Origin: Euglena gracilis
Taxonomy: Eukaryota; Euglenida; Euglenophyceae; Euglenales
Reading direction: 5' to 3'
Length of the DNA stretch: 64,000 bases
Assembly: GCA_039621445.1 (NCBI GenBank)
Contig: CP154956.1
Coordinates: forward strand, 76,670,192-76,734,191
This document shows, piece by piece, positions 1-8,789 of this stretch (positions within the stretch are counted from its first letter, which is position 1; every line of letters starts with the position of its first letter). A model generated the notes under the pieces. It saw only the letters and a list, made by a program, of their open reading frames with translations. It was not told the DNA's origin and searched no databases. Position numbers and translations under genes: made by a program.

Positions 1-170
1 ACCGCGTGACCGTAATGCGAGGGGATGCAACGCGAGGGGTAGGGAGAGGGAGAGGGAAGGGCGGACGGCAGTATAGGGCAGAATATAGCAAATGAGGTGA
101 TGGTGCGTGGGAGGTACTGGGGTTCACCGGCCCAACATGGTCATGACCGGTACCCTCCCACTTTTAGCAA

Positions 171-455
171 TCACGCGCAATATATGTTGATGGTGGGGGG
201 TTGGCCTTTGCCATAGGCCTTGCCTTTCCCCCCTTTTTCCCCCTTGTATGGTTGGTATCGGTGCCCGCCGCTCCAACAATCCCGCGCTAGGTGCCCCCAC
301 CGGCCGCACTTCCAACATTGTCGGCTGCGGCGGGGGGCTTGGGCGGGGTGTGTTGGTGCGGCAGGACCTTGTGTGTGTGTTGGCGGTACAGTACTTTCTG
401 TCTCCGCCAAATCAACTTTGGGGGGGAGACCAAGGTCATTACGCAATTTGTTCAC
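171..455 (-). CDS. CCHC zinc-knuckle, Gly-Lys-rich nucleic-acid-binding ORF
   Basis: About 94 codons. I see one perfect retroviral-type zinc knuckle, C-x2-C-x4-H-x4-C (CWKCGRWGHLARDC), followed by a basic Gly/Lys-rich tail (KGEKGGKGKAYGKG) and a stop. In Ty3 and retroviral Gag such a knuckle with a basic tail binds RNA, so this resembles a Gag C-terminus. Its first codon (GTG) overlaps the TGA of the upstream Cys-rich ORF in the string GTGA. It may therefore be joined to that ORF by a frameshift and not start independently; no ATG precedes the knuckle in this frame. It lies downstream of element A's chromodomain ORF. It could belong to A's 3' region or to another truncated element that runs off the window. 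Confidence 0.6.
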   Translation of the reverse strand: MNKLRNDLGLPPKVDLAETESTVPPTHTQGPAAPTHPAQAPRRSRQCWKCGRWGHLARDCWSGGHRYQPYKGEKGGKGKAYGKGQPPTINIYCA

Positions 456-1300
456 AAGGACGATTCTGTCCCGGGGCTTCGGTGCCTACCCCTTTGGCAC
501 CCCCCATTCAGGGCCTCCCCCCACCTTGGCCCACTTAGGCCTTCTCCCGTCTCACCCCAAGGCCTCGGACCATACCTTCTTTCCGTTTGTGTCCCCCTCT
601 CCCTGTGGAATATGGTGTGCCCATTCTCATCACAATCCTCCTCATATTGACAATCCAAACACCTTTTTTTGTAAAACAATCTTCTCTCCCCCTCTTCCTT
701 GAGAGGCAAAAGAACCGTGAACTCCCGAAAACAATTTTGGCACACTTCATACCACTCCCTTGGCTGAAAATCGGGTGTCCGAAATGGCACCCCTCTGACA
801 TCCACCCTTTCAAAGGTTTCACAATTGATGCAGAATCTTTTGAATCCCTCCTCCCAATCGTTCAAGGGAGCCAAAAAAGTGTCCTCCCCGTGGCAAACAT
901 CACATGTTTTGTAAAATCCTTGGAGCCTCTCATCCAAATTGACTTGGTTTAATTTCCCACAGCCCCCACACCTCATTATGGTGTAATTTGCCATTAATCG
1001 TCCTTGAAAGGTCTCAAAAGCTTGTAATTCGGTGGGGGTAGAGGCAGGGGAGGTGGTGGGGTTTGTGGCCGGCGAATCTGACATTTTTTTTTTGTTGCCC
1101 ACTCCTTTCCCCATGTTGGGCCGGTTGTCCATGTATAAAGTGGTGCCCCCTGGTGAGGCATTCACACTCCTGGCCCCCTTGCGGGGCCTTTTTCTGCCTT
1201 TCTCCATTCTCTTTCCATGGCAGATTCTTGTTGCTTGGGTGTGAACATTCCCTCCTTCACACACTCTTGCGCATTTGCGCCCACATACACACACGCACAC
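452..1300 (-). CDS. Cys-rich multi-CxxC (zinc-ribbon-like) ORF, function unknown
   Basis: The reading frame is open from 1300. The likeliest start is the ATG at 1084, directly after an A-rich leader (start of protein MSDSPATNP). The protein has five CxxC pairs (CGGC, CDVC, CINC, CQNC, CLDC) and a further Cys, with spacing suggesting two or three treble-clef or zinc-ribbon folds. The C-terminus is Arg/Gly-rich. I do not recognise the family. It starts about 100 bp after element A's chromodomain ORF ends, the position where some gypsy elements carry an extra 3' ORF. Its stop overlaps the zinc-knuckle ORF at 455. Zinc binding is inferred from the Cys pattern only. Confidence 0.5.
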   Translation of the reverse strand: MCVCVCGRKCARVCEGGNVHTQATRICHGKRMEKGRKRPRKGARSVNASPGGTTLYMDNRPNMGKGVGNKKKMSDSPATNPTTSPASTPTELQAFETFQGRLMANYTIMRCGGCGKLNQVNLDERLQGFYKTCDVCHGEDTFLAPLNDWEEGFKRFCINCETFERVDVRGVPFRTPDFQPREWYEVCQNCFREFTVLLPLKEEGERRLFYKKRCLDCQYEEDCDENGHTIFHRERGTQTERRYGPRPWGETGEGLSGPRWGEALNGGCQRGRHRSPGTESSL

Positions 1301-1404
1301 ACACAGACATGCAAATCCGGATTTTGAATTTTAATGATGGGGAAAAAAACAGCACTTTGCCTTCCCTCAATCTTGTGTCAAGGCCTCCTAGCTCACTCAA
1401 GAGC

Positions 1405-2298
1405 TTATGGCCCACCGTCAATTTTTAGTTCGGACATTATGTCCATTTTCACTTTTTTCTCACGGCAATATTTCACAAACTCCCCACTGAAACGGTGAAT
1501 GAAATTTCCTGCCGGTTCCCAAGTCTCCTCCCCGTCCTCATATCCGACCCACTTGGTCGAAAATTCCCATTTTCCATCTTTTCCTTTTCGGTGCCTTAGA
1601 ATTTTTTCAACCTCCCACTCATCAGGTAATGCCTCTTCTTCTTTTTCGGTCCGTTTATAGTAAAAAAGAGGCACCCCCTTACCTTCCACTTGGGGTTCCC
1701 GATACTCCTTCAAAAAACTCCGATGAGCTTTTGTCTCCACCCCAGATTTCATCTCAATTACATAACTCCGTTCGCCTTCTCTACCCTTCACGACCCCAGG
1801 TCCCACCCACCTAGAGTCAAGCTTCTCACCCGACCCCTCGGGTCTCCTATACCAAACCGTCGTCCCCACCTTTAGGGGTTCCATTTCTTTCCTCCCCTTA
1901 TTTATCCTTGCCACCTCCTCCACATGCTTTTTGTTGAGTATCCTAGCCACCCTCCCATCAATGTCTTGCATCCTTCGGAAAAACTCCACCGAATCCTCAC
2001 ATTCTTTGGGTGGTTGGTAGGGTACCCCTGCCAATGGCCTTTCCCTTCCAGTCACAATTTCATATATCCACAACGTTTCCTCCGCCCCCCAATCCTTTTT
2101 CATGGCATCATCATCCTCCCCGTAAAACTTTTCACACCTGGCATTTTGGCTGGTTGCAAAACAATCCCGTTCCGCCTTAACCCGAAAATCCTTCTCAATT
2201 TCCTCCATACAAACTTTCCTAACAGCATAATCCTCCCTACGATATCCGCTTTTTCGTTCCAACACGGTTAACAAATACTCCACCAGTTGTTTGGGCAT
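1405..2298 (-). pseudogene. Integrase C-terminal region plus chromodomain (element A)
   Basis: 297 codons. Residues about 75-210 match the region after the DDE core in element B (the GRxRPLxGxPY, WYRRP and GPGxVKxREGxRSYxIE blocks). Residues 227-272 form a chromodomain: WEVEKIL, then KWEFSTKWVGY, then the ETWEP aromatic/acidic motif. Chromodomains on Ty3 integrases bind modified histone tails and steer insertion to heterochromatin (family knowledge). The HHCC and DDE catalytic parts are missing. Its frame is continuous with the methyltransferase ORF upstream except for one TAG codon (2304-2302), so readthrough would give a methyltransferase-chromodomain fusion. Residues 1-20 look like the end of the methyltransferase fold (MPKQLVEYLL, compare RIPPLVIDYLL in B). 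Residues about 20-70 are unrecognised deletion-junction sequence. Confidence 0.75.
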
Positions 2299-2301
2299 CC
2301 T

Positions 2302-3109
2302 CTATTTTTTCTGGGTGCCAACTGTCATTCCATATCCTCCCAACTTTTCTCGGTGACTCCTCCCCCCAGGAATCAAATTCGGGCAGGTCTGGCCATCACA
2401 AAGTTTGTTTTGTAGCTTGCTCAGATTTTCGCTCCCCCAGATTCGGGTGGGCTTTTGATATCCCCAATCTGAAAACTGACAATAGTCAACATCGACAAAA
2501 GTCAGATTTTGAACACAGGGTCTTTTCCGCAAAAGTCCATGACGGGGATTTTCAATCCACCACAACTTTGGTTTGAAATATTCGACAATCTCCAAAGTTT
2601 TTTTGACCAGCCGATCTGCCCCCTCCAAATTTCTGACTCCCAATGTTTTGGCCAAGCTATATTCTGTACAGGGCACCCCCGCAGCGATGATTTGAAAATA
2701 TCCGGGGGGGGTACCTCCAATATCTCCACTCCAAAATATTTGCACAGTGGGTTGGGTTAAATCTGGGGTTTATATCCACTGAAATCACCTTAAACCCCTG
2801 CTCTCTTAGGCAATCCCCAACCGAGCCTTTACCGCAAAAAAGGTCTAAAGCTCTTTTCTTTACGGAAGGCTGTGCACGATCTCTGACGAGATCTGATTTT
2901 TTACAGATTTGGGCCGAGTCACAGATTTGCACGTCACGCACACACACACCCGACACACTGGACACACCTTGTGTCGAGCTCTCCTGGGATGGCAGATTTT
3001 TCATCGTGCTTTCGTTTTCGCTCGCACGAGATTTTTCTTGCCACCTGGGATTTGCGTATGTCTTTGTGTGGGGCTGGGTATGCGAGCCCGGGGCGGCTCC
3101 CGCCCCCAA
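2302..3109 (-). pseudogene. Phage-type C5 cytosine methyltransferase-like domain (element A), frameshifted
   Basis: Two overlapping frames (3109-2657 and 2745-2302) together make one methyltransferase-like domain. Motif I is ALDLFCGKGSVG (AdoMet binding), motif IV contains the Pro-Cys pair GVPCTEYS (catalytic Cys in the C5 family), motif VI is IENPRHG, and a downstream block reads DYCQFSDWGYQKPTRIW. These match the compact phage-like Dcm group, which transfers a methyl group to C5 of cytosine. No sizeable target-recognition domain is visible. The frame break falls in a run of eight C/G at about 2705-2712, so a one-base indel (mutation or sequencing error) explains it. The frame is continuous with Gag upstream across a TAG at 3130-3128. 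Confidence 0.8.
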
Positions 3110-3127
3110 CGGTCCACCCCGGCTGTC

Positions 3128-3487
3128 CTAGCAACGGTTTCCTTTCCCCCTTCCTTTTCCTTTGCCTTTTCCACCACCCTGGCCCTTTCCCCTAGACCAG
3201 TCATTTCCATTGTTTCCTTTCCCCCAAGAATTGTTTCCTTTGCCCTTGCCTTTGCCTTTGCCTTTGCCACCACCAGACTGTGAATCAAAATTCTGTTGAT
3301 TTGAGTTCCAACACTGATTTCCCTGAAAATTGGCATTGGCATTGGAATTCCACCCAGAATCGTTTCTCCATCCCCCCCCATTGCCAAATTGAGATTGCTG
3401 GGGGGGTGGCAATGACTGTGATCGAACCACTGGCACTGGATTTTGCACGGGGGGGTTCACGTTTGCATTGGTCGCAGGAGCTGCCAC
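3128..3487 (-). CDS. Gag C-terminal Asn/Gly-Lys-rich nucleic-acid-binding tail (element A)
   Basis: About 119 codons. The N-terminal part is Asn/Gln/Ser-rich with repeated Asn-Ala and Gln-Ser runs. It is followed by many Gly-Lys repeats (GGGKGKGKGKGKG and similar), a low-complexity basic tail typical of RNA-binding Gag ends. There is no zinc knuckle here, unlike element B. It lies in the same frame as the preceding Gag ORF, separated by a single TGA, and in the same frame as the methyltransferase-pol ORF, separated by a single TAG. It therefore looks like a segment of one Gag polyprotein broken by nonsense or leaky codons. Confidence 0.55.
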   Translation of the reverse strand: MAAPATNANVNPPVQNPVPVVRSQSLPPPQQSQFGNGGGWRNDSGWNSNANANFQGNQCWNSNQQNFDSQSGGGKGKGKGKGKGNNSWGKGNNGNDWSRGKGQGGGKGKGKGRGKGNRC

Positions 3488-3502
3488 CTGTGAATCTGAT
3501 TT

Positions 3503-5800
3503 TCAAACGGACGGTTTTGCCACCGTTTCGCCCCCCTTGGCTGACCGTGTTGGGGAGGGTGTCCTGGACCCCTTGGCCCGATCTGCCTTAGCAGACCTGG
3601 CCCTCCGGTTTCCAAATGCATTTGGCTCCCTGGAACTATGTATCATGTCTTGAGAATCCCTGGAAGACAATTTTCGCTCAACAAAACGGAAAATTTCTTC
3701 AACTCCCATTTTTGGCTGTTCCTCCACAATTTTGATCCTTTTATCCGTGCCTGTGATTGGTTTCCCACTGACCTCTTTCAGTTTGTCGCAAATCGTAGTG
3801 TTGGGCAAAAAGACTTCGAACTCCAGCGGAGAAACTTTCGAAACCTTGCAGGGCTTTTCCCCAGTGACACGTTCCACAGCACAAATAATGTTTTCCTCGG
3901 TTGCAGGCACTCCAGGGTACATTTTGACTTTCGGTCCACACGTTGATTTCCTTTCCTCCTCATCGGCGACCCAATGCAAAATGAAATTTGGCAGTTTTCC
4001 CTTGACCAATCTTTCTGCCTCATCGTCAGTGGCGCTTTTCACCTGTCTCCAGGCTATTCTGAAATTTATGACAAAATCTCGCCATTCCTGTACGGTAATT
4101 TTCCCTTGGTTCACGAGGTTCACATCATACCATTTTTTTCTGGCACACTCGGATTGAGTTCCAGCATATTTCCCTTCAAGCCTGTCAAATTCCTCCTCGA
4201 AAGATGTTTTTTCGTTCAATTCCAGTCGGAATTGCAATTCCTTTTGATTTGTGTCGTCCAGCGTCATTGCAAAAAGCTGAAGCTTGAGTGAATCAGACAT
4301 ATGTCCATTTTGCAAAATAACCAACGTCCTGAAATATTGATCCCAATCCCGCACAAAGGACGACCAGTCTTTTGGCTGTCCAGAAAAATTTGGAGCCACC
4401 AGGTTTTTCATCAATTGATGCGTTGCCACTGCATTTGATGGAACCAGCCCTGCACCTGCAGGCACTGCCCCCACAGGTCGTGCACAAACCTGCCTGACAT
4501 GTGTCGCATGTGATCCTGGTTCAGCGTATTCATAGCCTTCAATTTCAACCGGATTTTTCTCGATCACAGGTAAATCGTTGTAACCAAAAAGGTCAAACTC
4601 TTCGATTTCTGGGTTTCCAGCTGATTTTTCTCTCGTTTCCTTTGTCAGATCCACTGTCGCAGATTTGGCAGATTCAGCTTGCTGATTTTTCATCACCAAA
4701 AACTCAGCCTGAAATAAATCCAGCTTTTGTTGCAATTTTTTCCGCTCCTGCTGTTCTTTAAAAAGTTCACTGGACTGCTGTTGCAGTAAAACTCCAACCT
4801 GTTGTTTCATCGAGTTTTCCATTTCAGCCCAAACTTTCTCAAACTGCCCCTCCCTTTCACTCAGCCTCCACCTTTCCTGCAACATTTCACTGATAATGAC
4901 CTCCAAATTCTTTCTCGTTTGCAGCCCCAACTCCCTTTGCACCTCCAACCGAATTGTTTCCTCACTCTTGTTAATCAGGTCACAGACTTTCTCAATGGGA
5001 AAATCTTTCCGACCCAGAAAATTCTCCAACCTCCCCAAACGATCATTCAGAGCTTTGCTCTCTCGCTCCAGGGACTGTGAAAATTCCTTCAATTTCTCAG
5101 CCTGTGCCTGAAATTTGGCACACTCAGTCTCCCCCAAACTTTTACATTGCTGAAAAATGGTCCCAAAGCGTCCCTCCAGGCCAGAGCTCAGCTCACCGAC
5201 TGCAGATTTGACCTGATTAACAGCAATTTCCTGCTGTTTTTCCTTCTCCCCCACTTGTTGCACCACCACGTGCATCTCCCCCACAGATTTTTCCAAAATC
5301 GACAGCTTCTGAGAAAAATCCCTCTCATTTTTTCTCAACCCCTCAACCTGGGCCTCAAAAAACGAGTTAACTCCATCCTCCACTTTCTTCACTTTTTCAG
5401 CAAACTGCCGTTCCATTTCCACACTCAACAAATGCCTTTGGCATTGGGCCAGATTTTGCACCATTTCACCATTTTGCTGAAACTGCAAAAGTAAGTCGTT
5501 TATGGTTGCACTCAGTTCAGCCTGAATTTCACGTTTCACCATGGCAATGTGATCAGCCATTCGTCCATCATGCATGCCCAATGCCTCATTGACCAGATTC
5601 AATGTCTGCCCCTGTGACATGGCCAATGCCCGATTTAGCCTGTTTTCTGCCTCCCCCACCAGAATTTCAGCCGTTTTTTCAGGGTTTTTTCCTTCCTGCA
5701 CCAAAAGTCTGCCATGTAAACATTCCATTTTACAACTGATTTCTTCACCCCAATTGTTCCAATCATCATCGGATTGACCATAGCCCGATTCCATTTCCAC
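3503..5800 (-). CDS. Gag polyprotein, coiled coil plus capsid (element A)
   Basis: 765 codons. Roughly residues 30-420 are a long Glu/Gln/Lys-rich coiled-coil region. Residues about 475-640 form a Ty3-type capsid (retrotransposon-Gag-like) with the blocks WSSFVRDWDQYFRTL, LFAMTLDD and VQEWRDFVINFRIAWRQV. After the capsid comes a segment aligning in position with the RRM-like region of element B. Capsid proteins assemble the particle that packages the element's RNA. The open frame begins at a GTG; the first ATG is at about 5794. It is in frame with the upstream leader ORF across one TAA, so translation might begin at 7351 if that codon is suppressed or mutated. Confidence 0.7.
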   Translation of the reverse strand: MEMESGYGQSDDDWNNWGEEISCKMECLHGRLLVQEGKNPEKTAEILVGEAENRLNRALAMSQGQTLNLVNEALGMHDGRMADHIAMVKREIQAELSATINDLLLQFQQNGEMVQNLAQCQRHLLSVEMERQFAEKVKKVEDGVNSFFEAQVEGLRKNERDFSQKLSILEKSVGEMHVVVQQVGEKEKQQEIAVNQVKSAVGELSSGLEGRFGTIFQQCKSLGETECAKFQAQAEKLKEFSQSLERESKALNDRLGRLENFLGRKDFPIEKVCDLINKSEETIRLEVQRELGLQTRKNLEVIISEMLQERWRLSEREGQFEKVWAEMENSMKQQVGVLLQQQSSELFKEQQERKKLQQKLDLFQAEFLVMKNQQAESAKSATVDLTKETREKSAGNPEIEEFDLFGYNDLPVIEKNPVEIEGYEYAEPGSHATHVRQVCARPVGAVPAGAGLVPSNAVATHQLMKNLVAPNFSGQPKDWSSFVRDWDQYFRTLVILQNGHMSDSLKLQLFAMTLDDTNQKELQFRLELNEKTSFEEEFDRLEGKYAGTQSECARKKWYDVNLVNQGKITVQEWRDFVINFRIAWRQVKSATDDEAERLVKGKLPNFILHWVADEEERKSTCGPKVKMYPGVPATEENIICAVERVTGEKPCKVSKVSPLEFEVFLPNTTICDKLKEVSGKPITGTDKRIKIVEEQPKMGVEEIFRFVERKLSSRDSQDMIHSSREPNAFGNRRARSAKADRAKGSRTPSPTRSAKGGETVAKPSV

Positions 5801-5812
5801 ATCATGCTGATT

Positions 5813-7393
5813 TTAAGGGTTTTCAGACCCAGTTTCTGCAGAAAAACTGGTGATTGGCTGTAAATTTTGTGGCTGGGTCTGTGAAAAATCTGGCTGAATT
5901 GGTCGAAAAACCTGGGCTGGGCCTGTGTTTGAAGACATTGTTAACGCTGGCTGAAAACCCTGCCCATGCATCTGGGCTGGTCCCATGATTGCTGGAACAG
6001 ATGACTTAGCCGAATACTGCTGGGCTGGCTGAAAAACCTGTGAAGTCATCTGGGCTGGCCCCATGATTGCTGGGACAGATGACTCAGCCGAAAACTGCTG
6101 AGCTGGGTGAAAAACCTGCCCAGGCATCTGGGCTGGGACAGATATCTCAGCCGAAAACGGCTGGGCTGGCTGAAAAACCTGCAGCTGGGCTGCAGCTGGC
6201 TGTGCTGACTGCGATTCTGAACTCTGTGTTAACAGCAATGGTTCTGGCTGGGCTGTTAAACACAAATTTTTTTGTTCTGGCCCTGGGCTGCTGTCTCGTG
6301 ACGACACAGAAATTTGCTGAAAACCTGAAAAATTTACTGGCCACATGCCAGCAGCTTTCATTCTTTGCATAACCATTTGCTGAATAATTGCGTTTTCAGC
6401 CTTTTTTTGTTCCTCTGATTCGCTTTCACAACCTGGGGGGTCTGATTCGTCGTCACTGCCATGCAGTGGAACCAGTTGTAAATTTTCTGGCCCTACCACC
6501 GAGATGGGCCTAATGCATGTAAATGACCCCCTCCCCGAATCAGAATCAGAATCTGATTCCTGTGTCGATTCTGAAAATCCTGAAGCCGATAAAGTTTCTG
6601 CAGCCTGAAAATTGTTTTCTGCCACAGATTCCATCATGATTTGCAATGATGCCACAGGTTCCGAAAACTGGGCTGCAGAAAATTCAGTTTCCTTTTCGTT
6701 CTGAAAACAGCTTTCTGCCAAAGATCTCAGAAAATTTTCATCACAATCTGAAATTCGGACAGATTGACTGGGAAACGAGCAGATTTCTGCACATTCTTCT
6801 GAAAATTCACAGACGACAGGGTTGATGAAATTGACCTCGTGTACCATTCTGCTGGCACAGCCACCAGAACAAATCTCTGTGACCGTGTCGACCGTCTCTG
6901 AAAAATTTTCACTGACTGGGTCAGTGAAACAACCTTTGCTTGTGATTTCAGCCGAATCTGAAAACTTTGCACTGATTCTGCAGGCAGAGGCAGCGGAACA
7001 AATCTCAGCAACAACGTTCACCGAATCTGAAAAAATCTCACTGACGAAGTCAGTGAGCCGACCTCTGCTAACCATGTTCACCGGCCCCACCCCCTGTGCG
7101 CCGCCGGTCGCCCCTGCGACCGGCGAGTCCCGGTGGGCCGAGGGCCCGGGGGGGTCCTCGCCGTCGTGGATAACCACCGACAGCAGGGGGGTGGGTGTTT
7201 CCGGGGTGGGGCCTGCGCTTTCTCGGGGAATTGGTGGGCTCAAGCCAACCCCCATTTTTTCACCCAGGTGGTTTCCCCAACCCCAGCCGGTGCGTAGGAT
7301 CGTTTTTTCAAGGGTTTCCGAAACTTTGGTGAAAAACGAAAAATCTGCCATTTTGATTGCAAATCCCACTTCTCTCCTCTCTCTCTCTCTCAC
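5813..7393 (-). CDS. Gag leader region, Ser/Ala/Gln-rich with three internal repeats (element A)
   Basis: The open frame runs from 7393. The best start is the ATG at 7351 (MADFSFF), because codons upstream only translate the (CT)n tract. The protein is rich in Ser, Glu and Phe. Near its C-terminus it carries about three imperfect copies of a 25-residue unit containing PAQQFSAESSVPAIMGPAQM. No known domain was recognised. It lies in the same frame as the coiled-coil/capsid ORF, with a single TAA and four codons between the stop and the next open codon, so it is probably the N-terminal part of Gag or a separately made leader protein. It is element A's most 5' coding part. Confidence 0.5.
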   Translation of the reverse strand: MRERERREVGFAIKMADFSFFTKVSETLEKTILRTGWGWGNHLGEKMGVGLSPPIPRESAGPTPETPTPLLSVVIHDGEDPPGPSAHRDSPVAGATGGAQGVGPVNMVSRGRLTDFVSEIFSDSVNVVAEICSAASACRISAKFSDSAEITSKGCFTDPVSENFSETVDTVTEICSGGCASRMVHEVNFINPVVCEFSEECAEICSFPSQSVRISDCDENFLRSLAESCFQNEKETEFSAAQFSEPVASLQIMMESVAENNFQAAETLSASGFSESTQESDSDSDSGRGSFTCIRPISVVGPENLQLVPLHGSDDESDPPGCESESEEQKKAENAIIQQMVMQRMKAAGMWPVNFSGFQQISVSSRDSSPGPEQKNLCLTAQPEPLLLTQSSESQSAQPAAAQLQVFQPAQPFSAEISVPAQMPGQVFHPAQQFSAESSVPAIMGPAQMTSQVFQPAQQYSAKSSVPAIMGPAQMHGQGFQPALTMSSNTGPAQVFRPIQPDFSQTQPQNLQPITSFSAETGSENP

Positions 7394-7417
7394 TCACTCA
7401 CTCTCACACTCTCTTGC
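7377..7417. repeat. (CT)n-rich microsatellite
   Basis: Short pyrimidine-rich CT/CACT tract at the 5' edge of element A's coding region. Confidence 0.8.
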
Positions 7418-7917
7418 ACACCTTGCAAAACCAACCCACTGAAACTTGGAACTTTGAAGCCAAAACTGAAAGAAACTTGAATTCTGAAACTCCGAAACTT
7501 GAATGAGTGAAGACACTTGAAACTGAAACTGTGAAATGTGAATGTATGAAATGTGCAAACCTTGGGGCAAGGAGCGTTCGGTGAAGGTGGCGAAGACGGT
7601 GATATAGAGGAGTGGGCGGTGGTGTTTAAGGCTCCTTCAAGACAATGACTTCAATGGATCAATGACCAACAATGAAACTCAGCTTGCAATTCCAAATCAA
7701 AGTCCAATTGCCAAATTCAATACAATAGTATTCCTTCTTGCCAAATATTGGGGAAAACCCCTAAAGTTCTGTGAAAAATGACAAATTTGAAGGCGCTTAG
7801 AAATTCGACCTGCTTCCAATTTAAGTCGCAGGTTTTTTTAACTGATTGGCTGTTAGCCGCGACTTTGAAATTTGCGCCTTCTGGCAATTTTTGGCTGCCG
7901 GCGCAAGCCGGCGGCCG
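7418..7917. other. Non-coding, probable 5' leader or LTR remnant of element A
   Basis: AT-richer sequence with many degenerate GAAACTTGA/GAAACTGAA units around 7440-7560. I see no supported gene, no tRNA-complementary primer site and no LTR match elsewhere in the window. It ends where the C-type element fragment begins (about 7918). Confidence 0.4.
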
Positions 7918-8176
7918 ACAGGAGGCAAGCAGCCAGGAAGGGGAGTCAGCGGACCCCCCAGTGGGCACAGCGGTGCCTGCAGGACAGCACGTCCAGACAC
8001 GCCATCCACCGCCAGCGCTAGGTCAGGATGCACCGCGGACCGTCGCCGCCGCTGCATCGCACCAGCCCGTCCCGCTGCACTTCGTGCACCACCCGTCCGA
8101 CCGTCCCTCCGTCTCTGCGTTTCCCCAGCTGTCGCAGGAGGCTGATCCCTAAATCCCCTCTGCTGCGGTATCAACC

Positions 8177-8702
8177 TTGGTGTGTCCATTGACAGGAGCT
8201 GAGTGTGCGCAGCCCGTGTCTGCGTTCGCTCATTTGCTGCCGCACGTTGCCCCCCAGGCGGCTGTGGCTGCCTCCCAGGCTGCTGTTGCCGCCCCTCAGG
8301 CGACGGTGGTGGCTGCCAACCAGGCTGCTGTGGCTGCCGCCCAGGCGGCTGTGGCTGCCTCTGCGATGTTCACCCATTCTCCGTATGTGCCCATTCCGAA
8401 CCATTTCCCGGCTGCGGGCGGGGACGCGGTGCCCCCTCCGCCTGCGGCCTTCCCGGTGTGTACGGGCCGGCACCCCCCCATGCCGCCGGCCTGTGCCACG
8501 CCGTCCCCGTTCCTCTCGCATCATTTCCTGCCAGCGCACCCCCATACCCAGTGCGCCCCATTCATCCCCTGTCCCGATGGAGCCTTCGCCACCCATGGCT
8601 CCTTCCCGTTGCACCTCCAGGACCCGTCCTCAGCCTCAAGGCGGCGAGAGGGCACCACCGCCGGTGTCTGCGTCCTCAATCCCCCCAACGCAGGCCTGGT
8701 GA
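8177..8702 (+). pseudogene. Ala/Pro-rich first part of the envelope-position ORF (C-type fragment)
   Basis: The frame starting upstream at about 7918 (EASSQEGESADPPVG) meets TAA at 8150-8152, where element C has CAG. It continues through Ala-rich tandem repeats (QAAVAA, QATVVAA) and then Pro/Ser/His-rich sequence. A homopolymer-C indel near 8470-8477 shifts the frame, and the product ends with PPTQAW then TGA at about 8702. That TGA sits in TGGTGAGT, a good splice-donor match, and is present in both copies. In C (40648-39716, minus) the corresponding frame is open throughout. No catalytic domain was recognised. The location between pol and the LTR is where envelope-like ORFs sit in some gypsy elements. 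Confidence 0.4.
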
Positions 8703-8789
8703 GTCCCGGCCCTTTCCGGCCCCAACCCGGAGGCCACCCATTTTCCCCTACCCACGGCTACCCATGCCAGCCCACCGCCCCGGGGGTGG

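Larger units (their letters stand above)
1405..7393 (-). mobile_element. Element A: internally deleted Ty3/gypsy chromovirus with methyltransferase domain
   Basis: On the minus strand the order is Gag leader, Gag coiled coil plus capsid, Gly-Lys tail, C5-methyltransferase-like domain, integrase C-terminal region and chromodomain. Protease, reverse transcriptase, RNase H and the integrase HHCC/DDE core found at the corresponding place in elements B and C are absent, so this copy cannot be autonomous. From 7393 to about 2712 everything lies in one frame, interrupted only by TAA (ending 5813), TGA (ending 3503) and TAG (ending 3128). A shift in a C8 run then leads to a second frame with one more TAG (ending 2302). 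No LTR was found: the 3' LTR would lie beyond the window start, and the 5' end near 7.4-7.9 kb shows no clear primer-binding site. Confidence 0.75.

Noticed and set aside
2302-3109. Bacterial or phage restriction-modification contamination
   Set aside because: The phage-like methyltransferase domain is embedded in Ty3 Gag-Pol in three elements, with eukaryotic LTR structure around it.
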